NCBI RefSeq assembly: GCF_000003605.2
Contig: NW_003140811.1
Coordinates: 218,269-255,743, forward strand
Reading direction: 5' to 3'
Source of the DNA: Saccoglossus kowalevskii
Taxonomy: Eukaryota; Hemichordata; Enteropneusta; Harrimaniidae
Length of the DNA stretch: 37,475 bases
The notes under the pieces are model-generated. The model was not told the origin of the DNA. It searched no databases and saw only the letters and a list, made by a program, of their open reading frames with translations. This document shows, in pieces, positions 1 through 10,009 of the stretch. Position numbers and translations under genes: made by a program. Position 1 is the stretch's first letter, and each line of letters begins with the position of its first letter.

Positions 1-91
1 GTAAGTGGTGTATTGCGATGAAGGAGCCACGGAGATTTTAGTTAAAACTCTTGCGTTGATTATATATTAAAAAGGGAAGTCGTCGACTAAG

Positions 92-99
92 TGACGTCA
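92..99. promoter_or_regulatory. Perfect CRE octamer TGACGTCA
   Basis: This is an exact palindromic cAMP-response element, the consensus binding site of CREB/ATF bZIP factors. It is one of five perfect copies in the window. No promoter is visible next to it, so function is inferred from the motif alone. Confidence 0.35.
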
Positions 100-663
100 G
101 ATTATGTTTGTAGGCGATTATTGCCTGAAAATGGAATTCACCAAAAATATGCATATTATATGTCAATTTCAAGATGTCACTACGTTAACAAGTAAATCTC
201 TGTATACGTTGTGATATTTCCATATCAACGGCATCGTTTTGTTTTATACCACAGAAAATTGCAAACATAAAACGAGAAACATACTAGGGAAATGGCTTCA
301 AGAATAACTTAGTGATACCTTGAGAAGTGTGTGTATTTTTCTAGATTTTTTTTTATTATTAGTTCCGGGAGTGATCACATGCAAACAAAAACTATGCAAA
401 TTAATTTTCGCGGTGCGTAGTTTAAGAAATGACATATTTGCGTTACATACTACGCAGCAGCTACGCTCAAGGCAATTTTGATTTACATTGTCCAATTCTG
501 AAAAAGAACGGAAGTATATTGCTGGAACATACTTGCTCATCTTTGAACCTTGCCGAAGCGACCCATCTGTGCTAAAAAATCACTATTAACTCCTCTCTGA
601 TAAAAAACCGACATTGTTCGAACATAAGGGTAGGCAAGTAATATCAATGGCGGTTGTTTGGTT

Positions 664-671
664 TGACGTCA
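664..671. promoter_or_regulatory. Perfect CRE octamer TGACGTCA
   Basis: This is a second exact CREB/ATF-type palindrome, in the context TTTGACGTCATT. No adjacent gene start is supported. The motif is visible directly; its use is inference. Confidence 0.35.
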
Positions 672-1012
672 TTCGCACACTAGTACAGTTGATGTTATTT
701 TGTTGGTTAGCTTGTTGTTTGTTTGTTTAAACGTAAATCAATCTTTATTGCCCATAAATGCTGATTAAATGTAACTTACCGCAAGCCTGAAACTACGAAA
801 GGTAAATATATGACGACCACGAATGGTGCCAACTGTTACACTGTTATTGACAACTGTGACATCGGAATCCTGACGTAATCGTAGTGAAAAGAATGGGACT
901 TGGTTTCAAACACCGAGGACGGTTGGGAAGGGCACTTTGCAATTCGATATTTAGCTAATACCGCTGAATAATCTATTATTGAGGTAATAGTAATGAAAAG
1001 AGTTTACATAAA

Positions 1013-1096
1013 TTATGTCCACGCTATTAAGTAACAGCTGTGGTAAGCATGATTTTCATCATTCAGGAATGAACGGTAGCACTCCTCCGCCGCCAT
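1013..1096 (-). CDS. Very short minus-strand ORF with a start-like context (doubtful)
   Basis: A 27-codon frame begins ATGGCGGCGGAGGAG on the minus strand, after GCAATGAA. The start MAAEECYRSF is typical of a gene start, and a TATATAAAC-like element lies about 40 bases upstream. The frame stops after 27 codons, and no good splice donor lies inside it. The reverse reading, GCCGCCATTT, is also a good YY1-type binding motif, which may be the better explanation. No homologue is recognised. Confidence 0.1.
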   Translation of the reverse strand: MAAEECYRSFLNDENHAYHSCYLIAWT

Positions 1097-1346
1097 TTCA
1101 TTGCAAACTATATGGATTTATGTGTGTTTATATAGTACATAATCGATATATGCTTTGACAAGCTCATAATTTAGAATGTGATTTTTTTTTCTTGTGTCTG
1201 TCTGCTTATTTCTAACTGTTATTTTAAAAAATGCACGAAAGACTACAGTTATTAATGCGGGAATTTTAAGTCAAGTACTAAGCGTTTTCCCTACTTGTTA
1301 CAACCCGAAATGCCGGTAAAAACATCTTAGTAGATTTGTGCGTATG

Positions 1347-1484
1347 CTAAAGTTCGTGTTCAGTGCCGATAGTATATTCCGTTACGCGCCACATTGTTGC
1401 TATGACTTGATGTGTGTTCGTATATGACGTAAGAATCACATATTCGTACGTGTCTGTGTCACTTTCGATCGCGCTTTTACGGGT
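1347..1484 (-). CDS. Possible minus-strand terminal exon (unrecognised)
   Basis: On the minus strand an acceptor-like TATAATTCAG is followed by 45 open codons ending in TAG. The composition is more GC-rich than the surroundings. The translation includes SDTDTYEYVILTSY, a tyrosine motif vaguely like those of receptor tails, and ends TIGTEHEL. The pyrimidine tract is weak and no upstream partner exon was found. No family is recognised. The frame length is within chance for this window. Confidence 0.1.
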   Translation of the reverse strand, partial: TRKSAIESDTDTYEYVILTSYTNTHQVIATMWRVTEYTIGTEHEL

Positions 1485-1541
1485 ACGTGACTGAATTATA
1501 TAGTACTCGGTGCAAAACGAATAATAATCTGAGGTTACCAC

Positions 1542-1809
1542 TAGAATTCCGCAAAATATTCATGAATGCAGTTCAGCGGTCGTTTGAGGTCGGTGCGTTT
1601 CCGTGTTGTACTGCCTAAGTGCATACGTTGCGGTATTCTTATGATAACCATATTATTATACATCATTTTCTGATTGTAGTATAATAATTCAAAGAGCGAT
1701 AACAGTTAATGGTCGAACGCTAGAACAAATGCAGATACGGCTTCTTATTGAACGGTACATCCTATTATTTCGAATGTTAGAAGTATCACAATAAGAGGTT
1801 ACCACCAAT
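1542..1809. other. Non-coding, nothing specific
   Basis: This is AT-rich sequence with no open frame of note, no repeat and no recognisable motif cluster. Confidence 0.5.
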
Positions 1810-1855
1810 TATCACTTATATAGGCTGATAAGAGTCAACCAGCTAATAAGTGATA
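1810..1855. repeat. Hairpin-forming inverted repeat
   Basis: TATCACTTAT at 1810-1819 is repeated as its exact reverse complement ATAAGTGATA at 1846-1855, with a 26-base spacer. Within the spacer GGCT and AGCT can add four pairs (one G-T). The arms and the sequence just after them carry several GATAA/TTATC motifs. It could be an intrinsic hairpin or paired binding sites; nothing shows that it is a terminator or a mobile element. Confidence 0.5.
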
Positions 1856-1940
1856 TGAGGTGATAAACTCCCGAGTGTTAAAACGACAATAAAATTTTAT
1901 AAAATGATTTTATGAAACCTGTAATTACCGTTACTAATCA

Positions 1941-1960
1941 TATGCTAATTTATGCTAATT
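1941..1960 (+). repeat. Exact tandem 10-mer doublet TATGCTAATT
   Basis: Two perfect adjacent copies of TATGCTAATT occur at 1941-1950 and 1951-1960. Each contains ATGCTAAT, which resembles a POU/homeodomain site, and a related TTACTAATCA lies just upstream. This would suit a small homeobox-factor binding cluster, but only the repeat itself is certain. Confidence 0.5.
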
Positions 1961-2353
1961 ATACGAGTGTGTCGTTGAAAGCAAATTTGCAGTCATGGCC
2001 TCAACAAATTTTCAAAATCGGCAGAAATGGTACCCTTCTTGGCGATATTATTTTGAAAATAATTGCATTATTCGCGTCATCGTTGTTTCTAGTAGTAATT
2101 GTTTAATTTTGACGAACTCTGAGTCAAAGTGTTATAAGGTCCAAACGAGGTGTCGGGAACTGGAAGTCGAACGCCACACATCGGAGAGAATACGCCCAGA
2201 AATGTATAAAACGATACAACATTGTAATTATACCAACAGTTTTACCTACTTTTACAATGTTAACATTTTTGTTGTATACCCCATAATTTGTGCACGTTTC
2301 AACACATTACCAACTTTATATCAGCAGCAAACCTATTTCAATCACATCACACC

Positions 2354-2405
2354 CACGTGATGATATGAAACGCGTGTCAGCGCAGTGTGACGTCACACCT
2401 AGGTG
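2354..2405. promoter_or_regulatory. Nested palindrome block: E-box, CRE and CACCTAGGTG
   Basis: Three perfect palindromes fall within about 50 bases. CACGTG (E-box) is at 2354-2359. GTGTGACGTCACAC is at 2385-2398, a 14-base palindrome centred on a consensus CRE. CACCTAGGTG is at 2396-2405 and overlaps the previous one by three bases. Known proteins for such sites are bHLH and CREB/ATF factors. The dense overlap suggests a regulatory element, but no transcription start can be shown nearby. Confidence 0.4.
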
Positions 2406-2410
2406 ATAAA

Positions 2411-4214
2411 ATGTCTGCGTATATGATAATAATTAATATCGATCACCCTTTGACTTTTAAAAAAATGCTCACGAAATATCGTACAATGATTACCCAATTT
2501 ACACCATGTGAATATTACTGGATAGGACACCTTATCAATCTGTGAAGCCGCAAAGTGTTAGTATAACACATAATTGCATCGGTTGGCTTTTACTTTTTCA
2601 AATTGAGGGGGTTGACATTTTCCAGATAGTCAACTCATCATTGTAGAAAACAGAGAGCGACAAACGGTCTGTTGATCATGATTATATATTCATTCCTAAG
2701 CAGTTTCGAAATAACGTAATATCGTATATATCCTGAATACACAAAGTAGTCGACTCCGCCTTCATAGTTTGCAGCGTATTAGCCCAAATGTAATCTATAC
2801 AATATTACGACCTTCAATTGCTTTTTAATCAGTGTTATTTGCGACTGGCGTCAATGTCTATTTGAGTGTGACTTTGCTGTTAACAAGTATTCAATTGCAT
2901 TATTATGGTAGATTGTATAGCTATTTAAATACATGCCAAGCTAGCAGTGTGGTTGATCCGACGTCATCCATTCTGCTAACACATGTTCATAGATTTGGTG
3001 AACATCCATGCGTTTCACAGTACATGACCTTGGATTGTAATTGACTATAACGCTATCAACGACAATAATGTTACAGCACATCCGGATGAGCAGATTATTG
3101 TAATGAACAGAATCTCCGCACGCCTTGTTGGGCGTTTTGTAATGTATTCCACTCATTGGAAAAACGTTCGTTTCAAAATTCAACCCTTGTTTCGTTGAAG
3201 TTGTCGCATATACATGACAACAGCATTCAAGTTTAATCAATAATAATATATTATCTATATCATCGCACTTTTCTTCTTACTGCGGAGAGACGAATTAGAG
3301 ACCGACCTATACTCAAATCAAGTGCATACTGTCAATTAAGCACAGTACCACGATTGACTTAACCACTTAACCGCCGTTATATATCCGTTCGCGTCTGGTG
3401 GTACTAGATGTTATCCTCGTTGCGTTATCCAATAAAAAAATCCCCATCATCAACATCAATTATTTATAATTTATTTGCTTCCAGCTACATGGAAGGTTTT
3501 TACCCACGAAGTACGTCATGGCACGTAATTTCTACTGGCCTTTTGGCTTGTGTTGCAAAAATAGTGATTCACCTCATTCTGTATATTTTACATCTGAATC
3601 CTATTTTTATAACGCAGAATTGCCTCAGTACAAAAAAACGTATACTTTGCACACATCATGACTACCATTCGCTGGAAATCAGCCACACAGAATACGCTAG
3701 CATATTCAAACCTAGTCTAACGCAGCTGTAACGACTATTTTATTTCAAATTGGGGTCAGCGAGCACCAAGCTAAAAAAAACATCAGGGTTACGAAATGCC
3801 GCCAACAGCAATAATTTGTTCTGTACAGACGTATTAAATTGAAAGCACATGTATAATTGCAATACATGAACACATTTGTTCTAATAAATTGCGTGCGTAT
3901 CCACAAACTGAAAAATGTAACTGCAAGACATCCAATCCGTGCAATAATTGTACCATGAATATAGCGATGTATTCACTGGCTATGTGGATATGTGATGACA
4001 CCGTCGTTGAAAACAGAATGGTTTGAATGTTAAACGTGTCGACTTCAGTGATAACGCTATTGATAGAATGTTAGAATATCCCGTTTGTTTGTATGCATAT
4101 TAAATATTCATTTAATCACGCCTTGGGGAACGAACGATTGCAGCATATGGTTTTGTTCTACCGATAAAAAAAACACGTCCACCCCTGTATCACAGATCGG
4201 GGACATTATAAACG
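2411..4214. other. Non-coding stretch
   Basis: No coding region is supported. A 107-codon plus-strand frame at 3408-3731 starts with ATG but has no domain, no splice context and low-complexity AT-driven composition; a frame of that length is expected by chance in this window. No mobile element was recognised. Confidence 0.55.
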
Positions 4215-4255
4215 TTTTTTTTTTTTTACAGATTCCCAACGTGTGTTAACACACG
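4215..4255 (+). repeat. Poly-T tract followed by a 16-bp palindrome
   Basis: A run of 13 T at 4215-4227 leads into ACAG, which reads as a very strong plus-strand 3' splice acceptor. Nine bases later comes the perfect 16-base palindrome CGTGTGTTAACACACG at 4240-4255. No open frame of useful length follows the acceptor, so a coding exon is not supported. The palindrome has a GTTAAC core. Confidence 0.5.
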
Positions 4256-4959
4256 CCAACATTGATTGTACAATGATATAACTTGTAATCAACGCGAAAC
4301 ACTGATGTAACAGTAACAATACAATGTGTAACCTACAAAATGAACACTCACCGCTTGGCTGTGGATAACATCTCGTGTAAATTACCGCACGCTATGCCTC
4401 GCAATATAAACTGATATCTGTTGGGGGAGAAACAATTTCGATGTGTGACCGTGTTAGCACTTTGTAATCGCTAGATCATGCCACTGGATGCACGCTCAAA
4501 ATCAACGAGATGTATTTCACATACGGAGTACAATGTACCATATGTCACACAAATTATTATTTTATCACAATAGCAGGCACCATAATTAAATGATTGATGT
4601 TTCTGGTTGGGACTATAACACATTCGAATTATTGAAATGATGTGTTTTTTTATATATACTTAGTCTATGTGAGTATTTAACCATATGTTTTAATTTGTGC
4701 ATTGTACACTTTGTGGGTTTTGCGGGTTATTGCGTTTTATGGATGTTTACGTTTTAGAGGAAACAATAGTATTGGTTTATATGCATACCATGACGTGAGA
4801 TACCACGCGGCGCATAACTTATGTGATTAGGGGGGGAATATATTACTTCTAGCACAATATTGGCCATAATTAATATTATTAAGGACACGCCATTTATTTG
4901 AATATTTTCATGTTTATAACAAGAAAAACAACATCAATTGTGGGTTAGTTTCTATGTCG
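4256..4959. other. Non-coding, nothing specific
   Basis: This is AT-rich sequence with no long frame. It holds a run of seven G at 4830-4836 and short T runs, but no repeat or motif cluster could be defined. Confidence 0.5.
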
Positions 4960-5142
4960 TTACTTTAGCGTGAGAATTTTGTGCAATATATTACCGTTGC
5001 ACCGCCTACATTTATTCCGTATTCTTCTTTCGTGCGGATAAAATCTTTCATAACTCGGTTTCTTGCCAGCGCTTTCACTGCCCACTGAGGCGCAGATCTG
5101 TTGCGTGCAAATCAACGGTTTTGGCAGATGCATTGACACCAC
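4960..5142 (-). CDS. Doubtful minus-strand coding patch, two overlapping open frames
   Basis: This GC-richer patch is open in two minus-strand frames. One starts MVSMHLPKPLICTQQICASV and continues with a basic, cysteine-containing tail for 60 codons. The other, from the acceptor-like CGCCTCAG, reads WAVKALARNRVMKDFIRTKE and ends at 4965, with the look of a basic amphipathic helix. Neither matches a family I recognise. Overlapping openness in both frames argues for a compositional effect rather than a proven gene. Confidence 0.12.
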   Translation of the reverse strand: MVSMHLPKPLICTQQICASVGSESAGKKPSYERFYPHERRIRNKCRRCNGNILHKILTLK

Positions 5143-7419
5143 GATGAATAAGATCGAGATTACTGATGCAACAGGCTTTTATGCGACTCTACAAGTCACT
5201 CAATAAGGTATCTTCAATAACACTCTTACCTTTACAAATGTGTCTAATGTAATGCATTCAGTATTACATTTACACCAGTCCTGGCAGCAGCACTTATCGT
5301 GTTCATATCTATAACGTGACTTCGATTCAAATCGGTTCACGTGGGCCGGGCTTTCATAAGTCATCTACAATCAATCCAATTTCAAATCAAAGAATGGTAT
5401 GAAATGTTCGAATGAGCGAAACATTCATTTATTAGGCACGTCCTGTTTCAAGGGAGAAACTACTAAGAAACCGCGATATCATAACAACATAGATAGAATA
5501 ATGAATACGGTCGATTAGTATTCATATTGAAATCTCATTTCTATGGTAACAGCGCATACTCGTAGATTACCAACAATATTGAATTAATAATATATTCCCC
5601 AAATGATTAGTAAATGAAATCAGGCCGCCCTTATGAACGCTCGTCACGTGATTTGCAACTTCAAGTAATTTGACGTTGCGTAGCATAAATCGTCAAAAAT
5701 ATTTCAGCTGCTACAAGTTATGATTAACTGCATCAAACTGGAATGAACTAAGTCCATTAAGACGTCGTGTACTTAGTGTCGAAACTGCGACTGTTAATAC
5801 TTAATTAATGCGTAATATATTCTGTGCACTTATATTACATACTTCGATTATAATTAGTAGGTTGCGGTCAAACGAATGCCATATGTTGCTTATAGATCCT
5901 CGTGTTGACTGATGAATGGTCATTACGAAATGATTTGTGACAGGAGAGTGGTAATTCATGTGACTTGATTAATTAATATTGTAAGTGGGCTTCGTATTAT
6001 CGGCGTTATGGCCATATTTTTACATTTTGCGGTTTTGTGTATGTTTCAGTTTTGGAAAAGAGCACAAAAGAACAAGGCCGCACATAAACGTAATAATAAC
6101 TCTTAAAATAATATATTTCAGTTAATATATTTAGATTTTGTGAGATTAGAAAACACATTTAACGTATATTGAAATATACCAAAATAAATTGTTCTTGTGA
6201 AATATGTGCAAGAAGTAGATTGTCATCTTGCAAATGACTGCAAGTAAGCCATAATCTGCCGAAGGGTGATATACCAAGAGGGGCTGATACTCTCTTCCCA
6301 CGTCTGGTAAACGTTTAGCATTAATGTATTGCATGTAACGACTTCCACAGTTGGCAACTACATCCGTTTAGCTTGTCAAAGAGTCAATGTATCGAATTAA
6401 TGAAAGGACAGACATTATAAAATTATTAGCACGACAAAATTATGTCAAGTAAAACACATAACCACTACACTGGGGATAACAAACACTTATTTGATTGATT
6501 GATGGGTTACCTTAAAGATTGGTTGGTAAGCACAGTAACAAACAGACATTGTGCATGCTCCTTGAGGACGATATAAGCAATTAACTCCATTGTGGATAAA
6601 TGAGACGTGAAAGATTGAATATTGACTACTTGGGCGCAGACAAACGGATACTTAGCTGCATTAAATGCAAAACATTATAATCCGAGCAATCAACGCATTC
6701 TACTGTGCAAATTGTTTACAAATAATCTAGGCAAATAATCCAACTAACTGATAGTAGAATTACACAGCTCAGCAGCAGAAAATGGAATTTTCCTTGGAGA
6801 CAACACATTATTTATCAATTGACGAATAAATGCAGAGTATATGAGCAGCACAAAGTACCTTCTTTATCGCTCAATGGATGTAAAAGTAGAGGAGCCGGCA
6901 AGGATGCAATTATCACTGATGATTGTTTTTTGACAATAAAGGCTTCAATTAATAAGACCTTTCATATAGCAGTTAAGAATCACGTACAGGATATTTCGTC
7001 CAAGTGGATGGAAGGTAATGACCAGACTAATACAATTTAACAAGAAACGATATCTGCTAACAACAATAGGTGGTACTAGATCTTGTGTCATCATCGTGTG
7101 AATTGTGCAGTCATACTACGTTCACGTGTTGGGGGCAGAATGGGATATTGAACCGAAGTGTTCTGTACAATAAATAGAAGCATATGTTTACCAGCGCGAT
7201 AACAGAAGTGAGAATGCTACGAGAGGAAACTGGTTGCATGAATCTTGAAGCACAGAGATGCAAATTAATAATCAAAGACACTCGTGTTGTTCATTCTTTG
7301 ATCAAGACTAATTAGTTCCTAAACCATGCTTCTGTTTCCTGTCAAAATTGGTTTATGGGTACATCTATTTACTATGAAGAAAGTGCCGTCTTGGAAAGTG
7401 TCTACCAGTTGTCAATTTT
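5143..7419. other. Non-coding stretch
   Basis: No supported gene. Two CACGTG E-boxes lie at 5338-5343 and 5645-5650, and a third at 7123-7128. Short frames at 6146-6334 (minus) and 6819-7040 (plus) are of chance length and have no domain features. No repeat was recognised. Confidence 0.5.
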
Positions 7420-8034
7420 GCAGGGCAGCAGCCCAAATTTCACTACTTCAAGTGTATGCGTAAATTAACACCCAGGCTAGTTGGCTGTACGATTGTTGTA
7501 ACACTCTTCAACCAAAAACAATGCCCCGATGGCGTTTTGAAGATAAACACATTGTCAATCATTTGTGAAAATTTCAAAACAAAAGGTCAAAGCGTCTAGG
7601 AGCTATTTTTTTAAAGTTCTGAGATGTGCACTAAAATAAGCTGAGATAATTGCTAATTTGCATAACAATTCACTCAGTAAGAAGTTTGCTAATGCTCATA
7701 ATTAAAATGGCTGTAACAGTTCCAACTTTAAATGTATTATTGTTTTGTTAAAAGTTAAATATAGTGCATAATATGGAGATCCTGTCATTTCCTTTTTTTC
7801 ACCATGTTTGTTTTTTATTATTTATGTACAGCCTTGCTAAATCTTGCTAAGCATTCAAAAGTGAGAATGTTTTGCACCTGTTATCTATATTTTAAAATCG
7901 TTTTTTGAGGATGTTCCACTATTCACAATTCTACACAATTTTAACAGTTTATAGCCAAGACTGTTTGGATAATAAAAAGCAAAAAAAAATTACTCCCAAG
8001 TGCCCACGAACCTGCATCTCTGCATCTCTACTTT
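7420..8034. other. Non-coding, possibly old interspersed repeat
   Basis: This AT-rich stretch has the texture of a decayed transposon-derived sequence, with long A and T runs and an octamer ATTTGCAT at 7656-7663. It leads into a distinctly GC-richer patch. No terminal repeats, target-site duplication or coding remnant were found, so the repeat assignment is inference only. Confidence 0.2.
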
Positions 8035-8160
8035 AAAGCTGGGGAGTCGTGCCCTGCGCATGCGCCAGATGGCCATAACCATGGGCCTGTGTGTTTTTAG
8101 CGTGTGTTGTTATCGTCGCTTGGGACTCAATTCCGACCCTCCCGCTTAAATTCTAGGAAT
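8035..8160 (+). promoter_or_regulatory. GC-richer patch with NRF1-like palindrome
   Basis: The patch is GC-richer than its surroundings and contains the perfect 10-base palindrome GCGCATGCGC at 8056-8065. That palindrome is the core of the NRF1 (alpha-Pal) site, with one mismatch to the consensus at the last base. AGATGGCCAT follows immediately and resembles a YY1-type site. Together these would suit a TATA-less promoter. A plus-strand frame of about 55 codons crosses the patch but has no recognisable domain. A small CpG-rich transposon end is an alternative. Confidence 0.25.
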
Positions 8161-8599
8161 ACAACGGTTGAATTTTAACCGTAAATCAGGTTTCAAATAT
8201 TATAAGTTTCTAAATATTATATTAATCCAATAACTATCTTTGATTAAACTTCAGTTACTAGTCTAGAAAATCGACGGTCTAGATCGCTTTTCTACAATAT
8301 TGATGTATATTCTAGTTACATCCATTTAAGTTATCAGCATCATCCACAGTTCCAGAGGCATTGACAGATATCATCAATACCAACATTTCCAAAAAAGTTA
8401 CACATTATTAACTGAATACACTGTAAGAATTATTAAAGGTCAAATAAACAAGAGACAAGTAATGGTACATACAGTTCAAATCAAGGCAGAAATGGGACAT
8501 CCACTCGACTTGCATACACTAAAAACCAGCATTCTTTTATCACACCACTGTGTCGGGGTGAGTAGTATGAAACTGTTTCAATTGGTAGTGACAGACGTT
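8161..8599. other. Non-coding, nothing specific
   Basis: AT-rich sequence with no open frame of note, no tandem repeat and no strong motif. Confidence 0.5.
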
Positions 8600-8794
8600 T
8601 CAATACAATAGTTTCAACAGACACGTTTCAGCTCTAAACACAACCGCAGCGGCGTTACAAAACAAAAGGACTGTACTAATCTTTCCTCCAGACTGGCGCC
8701 ACTCTCTGCACCAGTTGTCGAATACATGGAGTATATCTGCTCGAAAAGGCAATGGAAGAGTGACTAGACTAATAGTAATAAATTTATATTCCAA
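8600..8794 (-). CDS. Doubtful minus-strand exon-like patch
   Basis: On the minus strand CATTGCCTTTTCGAGCAG resembles a splice acceptor. One frame then reads MYSTTGAESGASLEERLVQS and ends about 20 codons later; another frame is open for 64 codons across the same bases. The opposite strand carries GACTGGCGCCACT at 8691-8703, whose core resembles an insulator-type CTCF motif. No protein family is recognised, and the coding reading is weak. Confidence 0.1.
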   Translation of the reverse strand: MEYKFITISLVTLPLPFRADILHVFDNWCREWRQSGGKISTVLLFCNAAAVVFRAETCLLKLLY

Positions 8795-9132
8795 TCCTAC
8801 ACAATCTGTCGGTAATACAAGTTACAATACACAAAATGCGTTGATTTTCATTATTACAATCGTTAATACTAACGCGTTATTACAATCTGAATTGCAATCG
8901 TTAATATAGTACACTGACTAAACAATGTTTTTTTCACAGTGCTAATAAAATATTTTTTTCATTTCGTGTTGTCAATATCACATACTTAGGAGGCTAATTA
9001 AAAACTTAAACTGTGCCTCTTCACTTGTCATAAGTTTCTCACTATATCATCGGACAAGTATGTTAAATTAAAAAAAACACAAATGGTAAATAAGCAATAA
9101 GGATATTTAATATAAAAGAATTGTTGAAAGAT
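8795..9132. other. Non-coding, nothing specific
   Basis: AT-rich sequence with short A and T runs. No gene, repeat or motif cluster is supported. Confidence 0.5.
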
Positions 9133-9183
9133 AATTGATTAATCAATTGACAAATGGCGGCGGACGCAACAAACGATTTGCAT
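9133..9183 (+). promoter_or_regulatory. Homeodomain palindrome, YY1-like site and octamer cluster
   Basis: A perfect 16-base palindrome AATTGATTAATCAATT spans 9133-9148 and contains TAAT cores suited to homeodomain factors. Six bases later ATGGCGGCGGAC starts at 9154, whose reverse reading is a YY1-like CCGCCAT. A perfect POU octamer ATTTGCAT follows at 9176-9183. The ATG at 9154 has a good start context (ACAAATGGC) and opens 17 codons (MAADATNDLHCEMLFYI), then stops; no good donor is present. A compact enhancer-like element is the preferred reading. Confidence 0.3.
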
Positions 9184-9390
9184 TGCGAAATGTTATTTTA
9201 TATCTAATAAAACTATTAACATTCCTTTAAGATTTTAATTTTCTTCACAACACAGGAACATCCACGACGACGACGAAGGTGTGTCTCGTAACCTACAACA
9301 ATAGCTGTAGCGATCCAGGATGGAATTACGAGAGACAATTATGTACATATTCAATCCAGTTTTCTAATGCAATCACACATATAGTTCAGC

Positions 9391-9421
<31 letters not shown>
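9391..9421. repeat. (AT)n microsatellite
   Basis: A run of alternating A and T of about 25 bases is interrupted once and continues as TATATA. It is a simple-sequence repeat. The 98-codon frame across it is low complexity and is not a gene. Confidence 0.9.
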
Positions 9422-9660
9422 CAGGTTCCATATAGAAACTCTGTATTCGAATCAAAACAGTGTTAGTAATTGTCTGGTGCTCACTCAAATTTGCGTACAT
9501 AAGCAATATGTAAATATCTTACGCAATACAATGCCACATGGTATTCATGTAATATCCAGGGTAATGTATCAATAATCCCGATTCAAAAGGCATCATTTTT
9601 ACTCGCGCTGTTTTTCTTCTGTGGCGTTTTAATCAACAGCGCACGGTACCGGAGAGCCCG
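9422..9660. other. Non-coding, nothing specific
   Basis: No gene or repeat supported. Confidence 0.5.
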
Positions 9661-9675
9661 ATTAATGTTTCCGGC

Positions 9676-9693
9676 GTGCTCATTGGTAGAGTA
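9676..9693 (+). repeat. tRNA A-box / D-arm-like fragment
   Basis: GTGCTCATTGGTAGAGTA matches the tRNA D-arm consensus (TAGCTCAGTGGTAGAGCA) at about 14 of 18 positions. GCTC and GAGT can pair as a D-stem with one G-T. The following bases do not form a sound anticodon arm, and no B-box is present, so this is not a functional tRNA. It may be a remnant of a tRNA-derived SINE head or chance. Confidence 0.2.
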
Positions 9694-9993
9694 TTTGTTT
9701 CTTATTAAAAGCATTCAATGACCCAAATACCAATTTCTAATCTTTTTCCAAATTGAAAAGTAGAAATTATGATCAATGTGAGTGTCTGGTATGTATATAC
9801 CTTAAATCTGATATACTGATTGACTGAATTAAGTGTCATTTACATACTCTATGAAAGGACAGTTACAATGTTGACATTCATCTTAGTTACACTTGTTGGT
9901 ATTCACATGCCATATGTATGTAATACAAGCATAACATACTAAATATTTTAAAATATACTACTATACTATACTAAGTCAATAATATTGTTCTTA

Positions 9994-10009
9994 GCGGCTC
10001 AGCAGCCGC
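9994..10009. repeat. GC-rich hairpin GCGGCT-CAGC-AGCCGC
   Basis: A perfect 6-bp stem closes a 4-base loop in an otherwise AT-rich neighbourhood. It is followed by TATTTTATAAATA, which resembles a MEF2-type or TATA-like element. The role is unknown. Confidence 0.45.

Larger units (their letters stand above)
1..1012. other. Non-coding stretch, start of window
   Basis: No coding region is supported here. Frames are short and broken by stops. The stretch contains two perfect CRE octamers (listed separately) and scattered short A/T runs. An 80-codon frame on the minus strand at 298-540 has no domain, signal peptide or splice context and is of a length expected by chance. Confidence 0.6.

Noticed and set aside
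1995-2360. 121-codon plus-strand frame
   Set aside because: Longest N-free frame but AT-driven in composition, and it overlaps another frame on the same strand. It also ends inside the palindrome block; no protein features.
3408-3731. 107-codon plus-strand ORF starting with ATG
   Set aside because: Length is expected by chance at this composition; no domain, signal, splice context or recognisable similarity.
9279-9575. 98-codon frame with Ile-Tyr repeats
   Set aside because: Runs through the AT microsatellite and has no other features.
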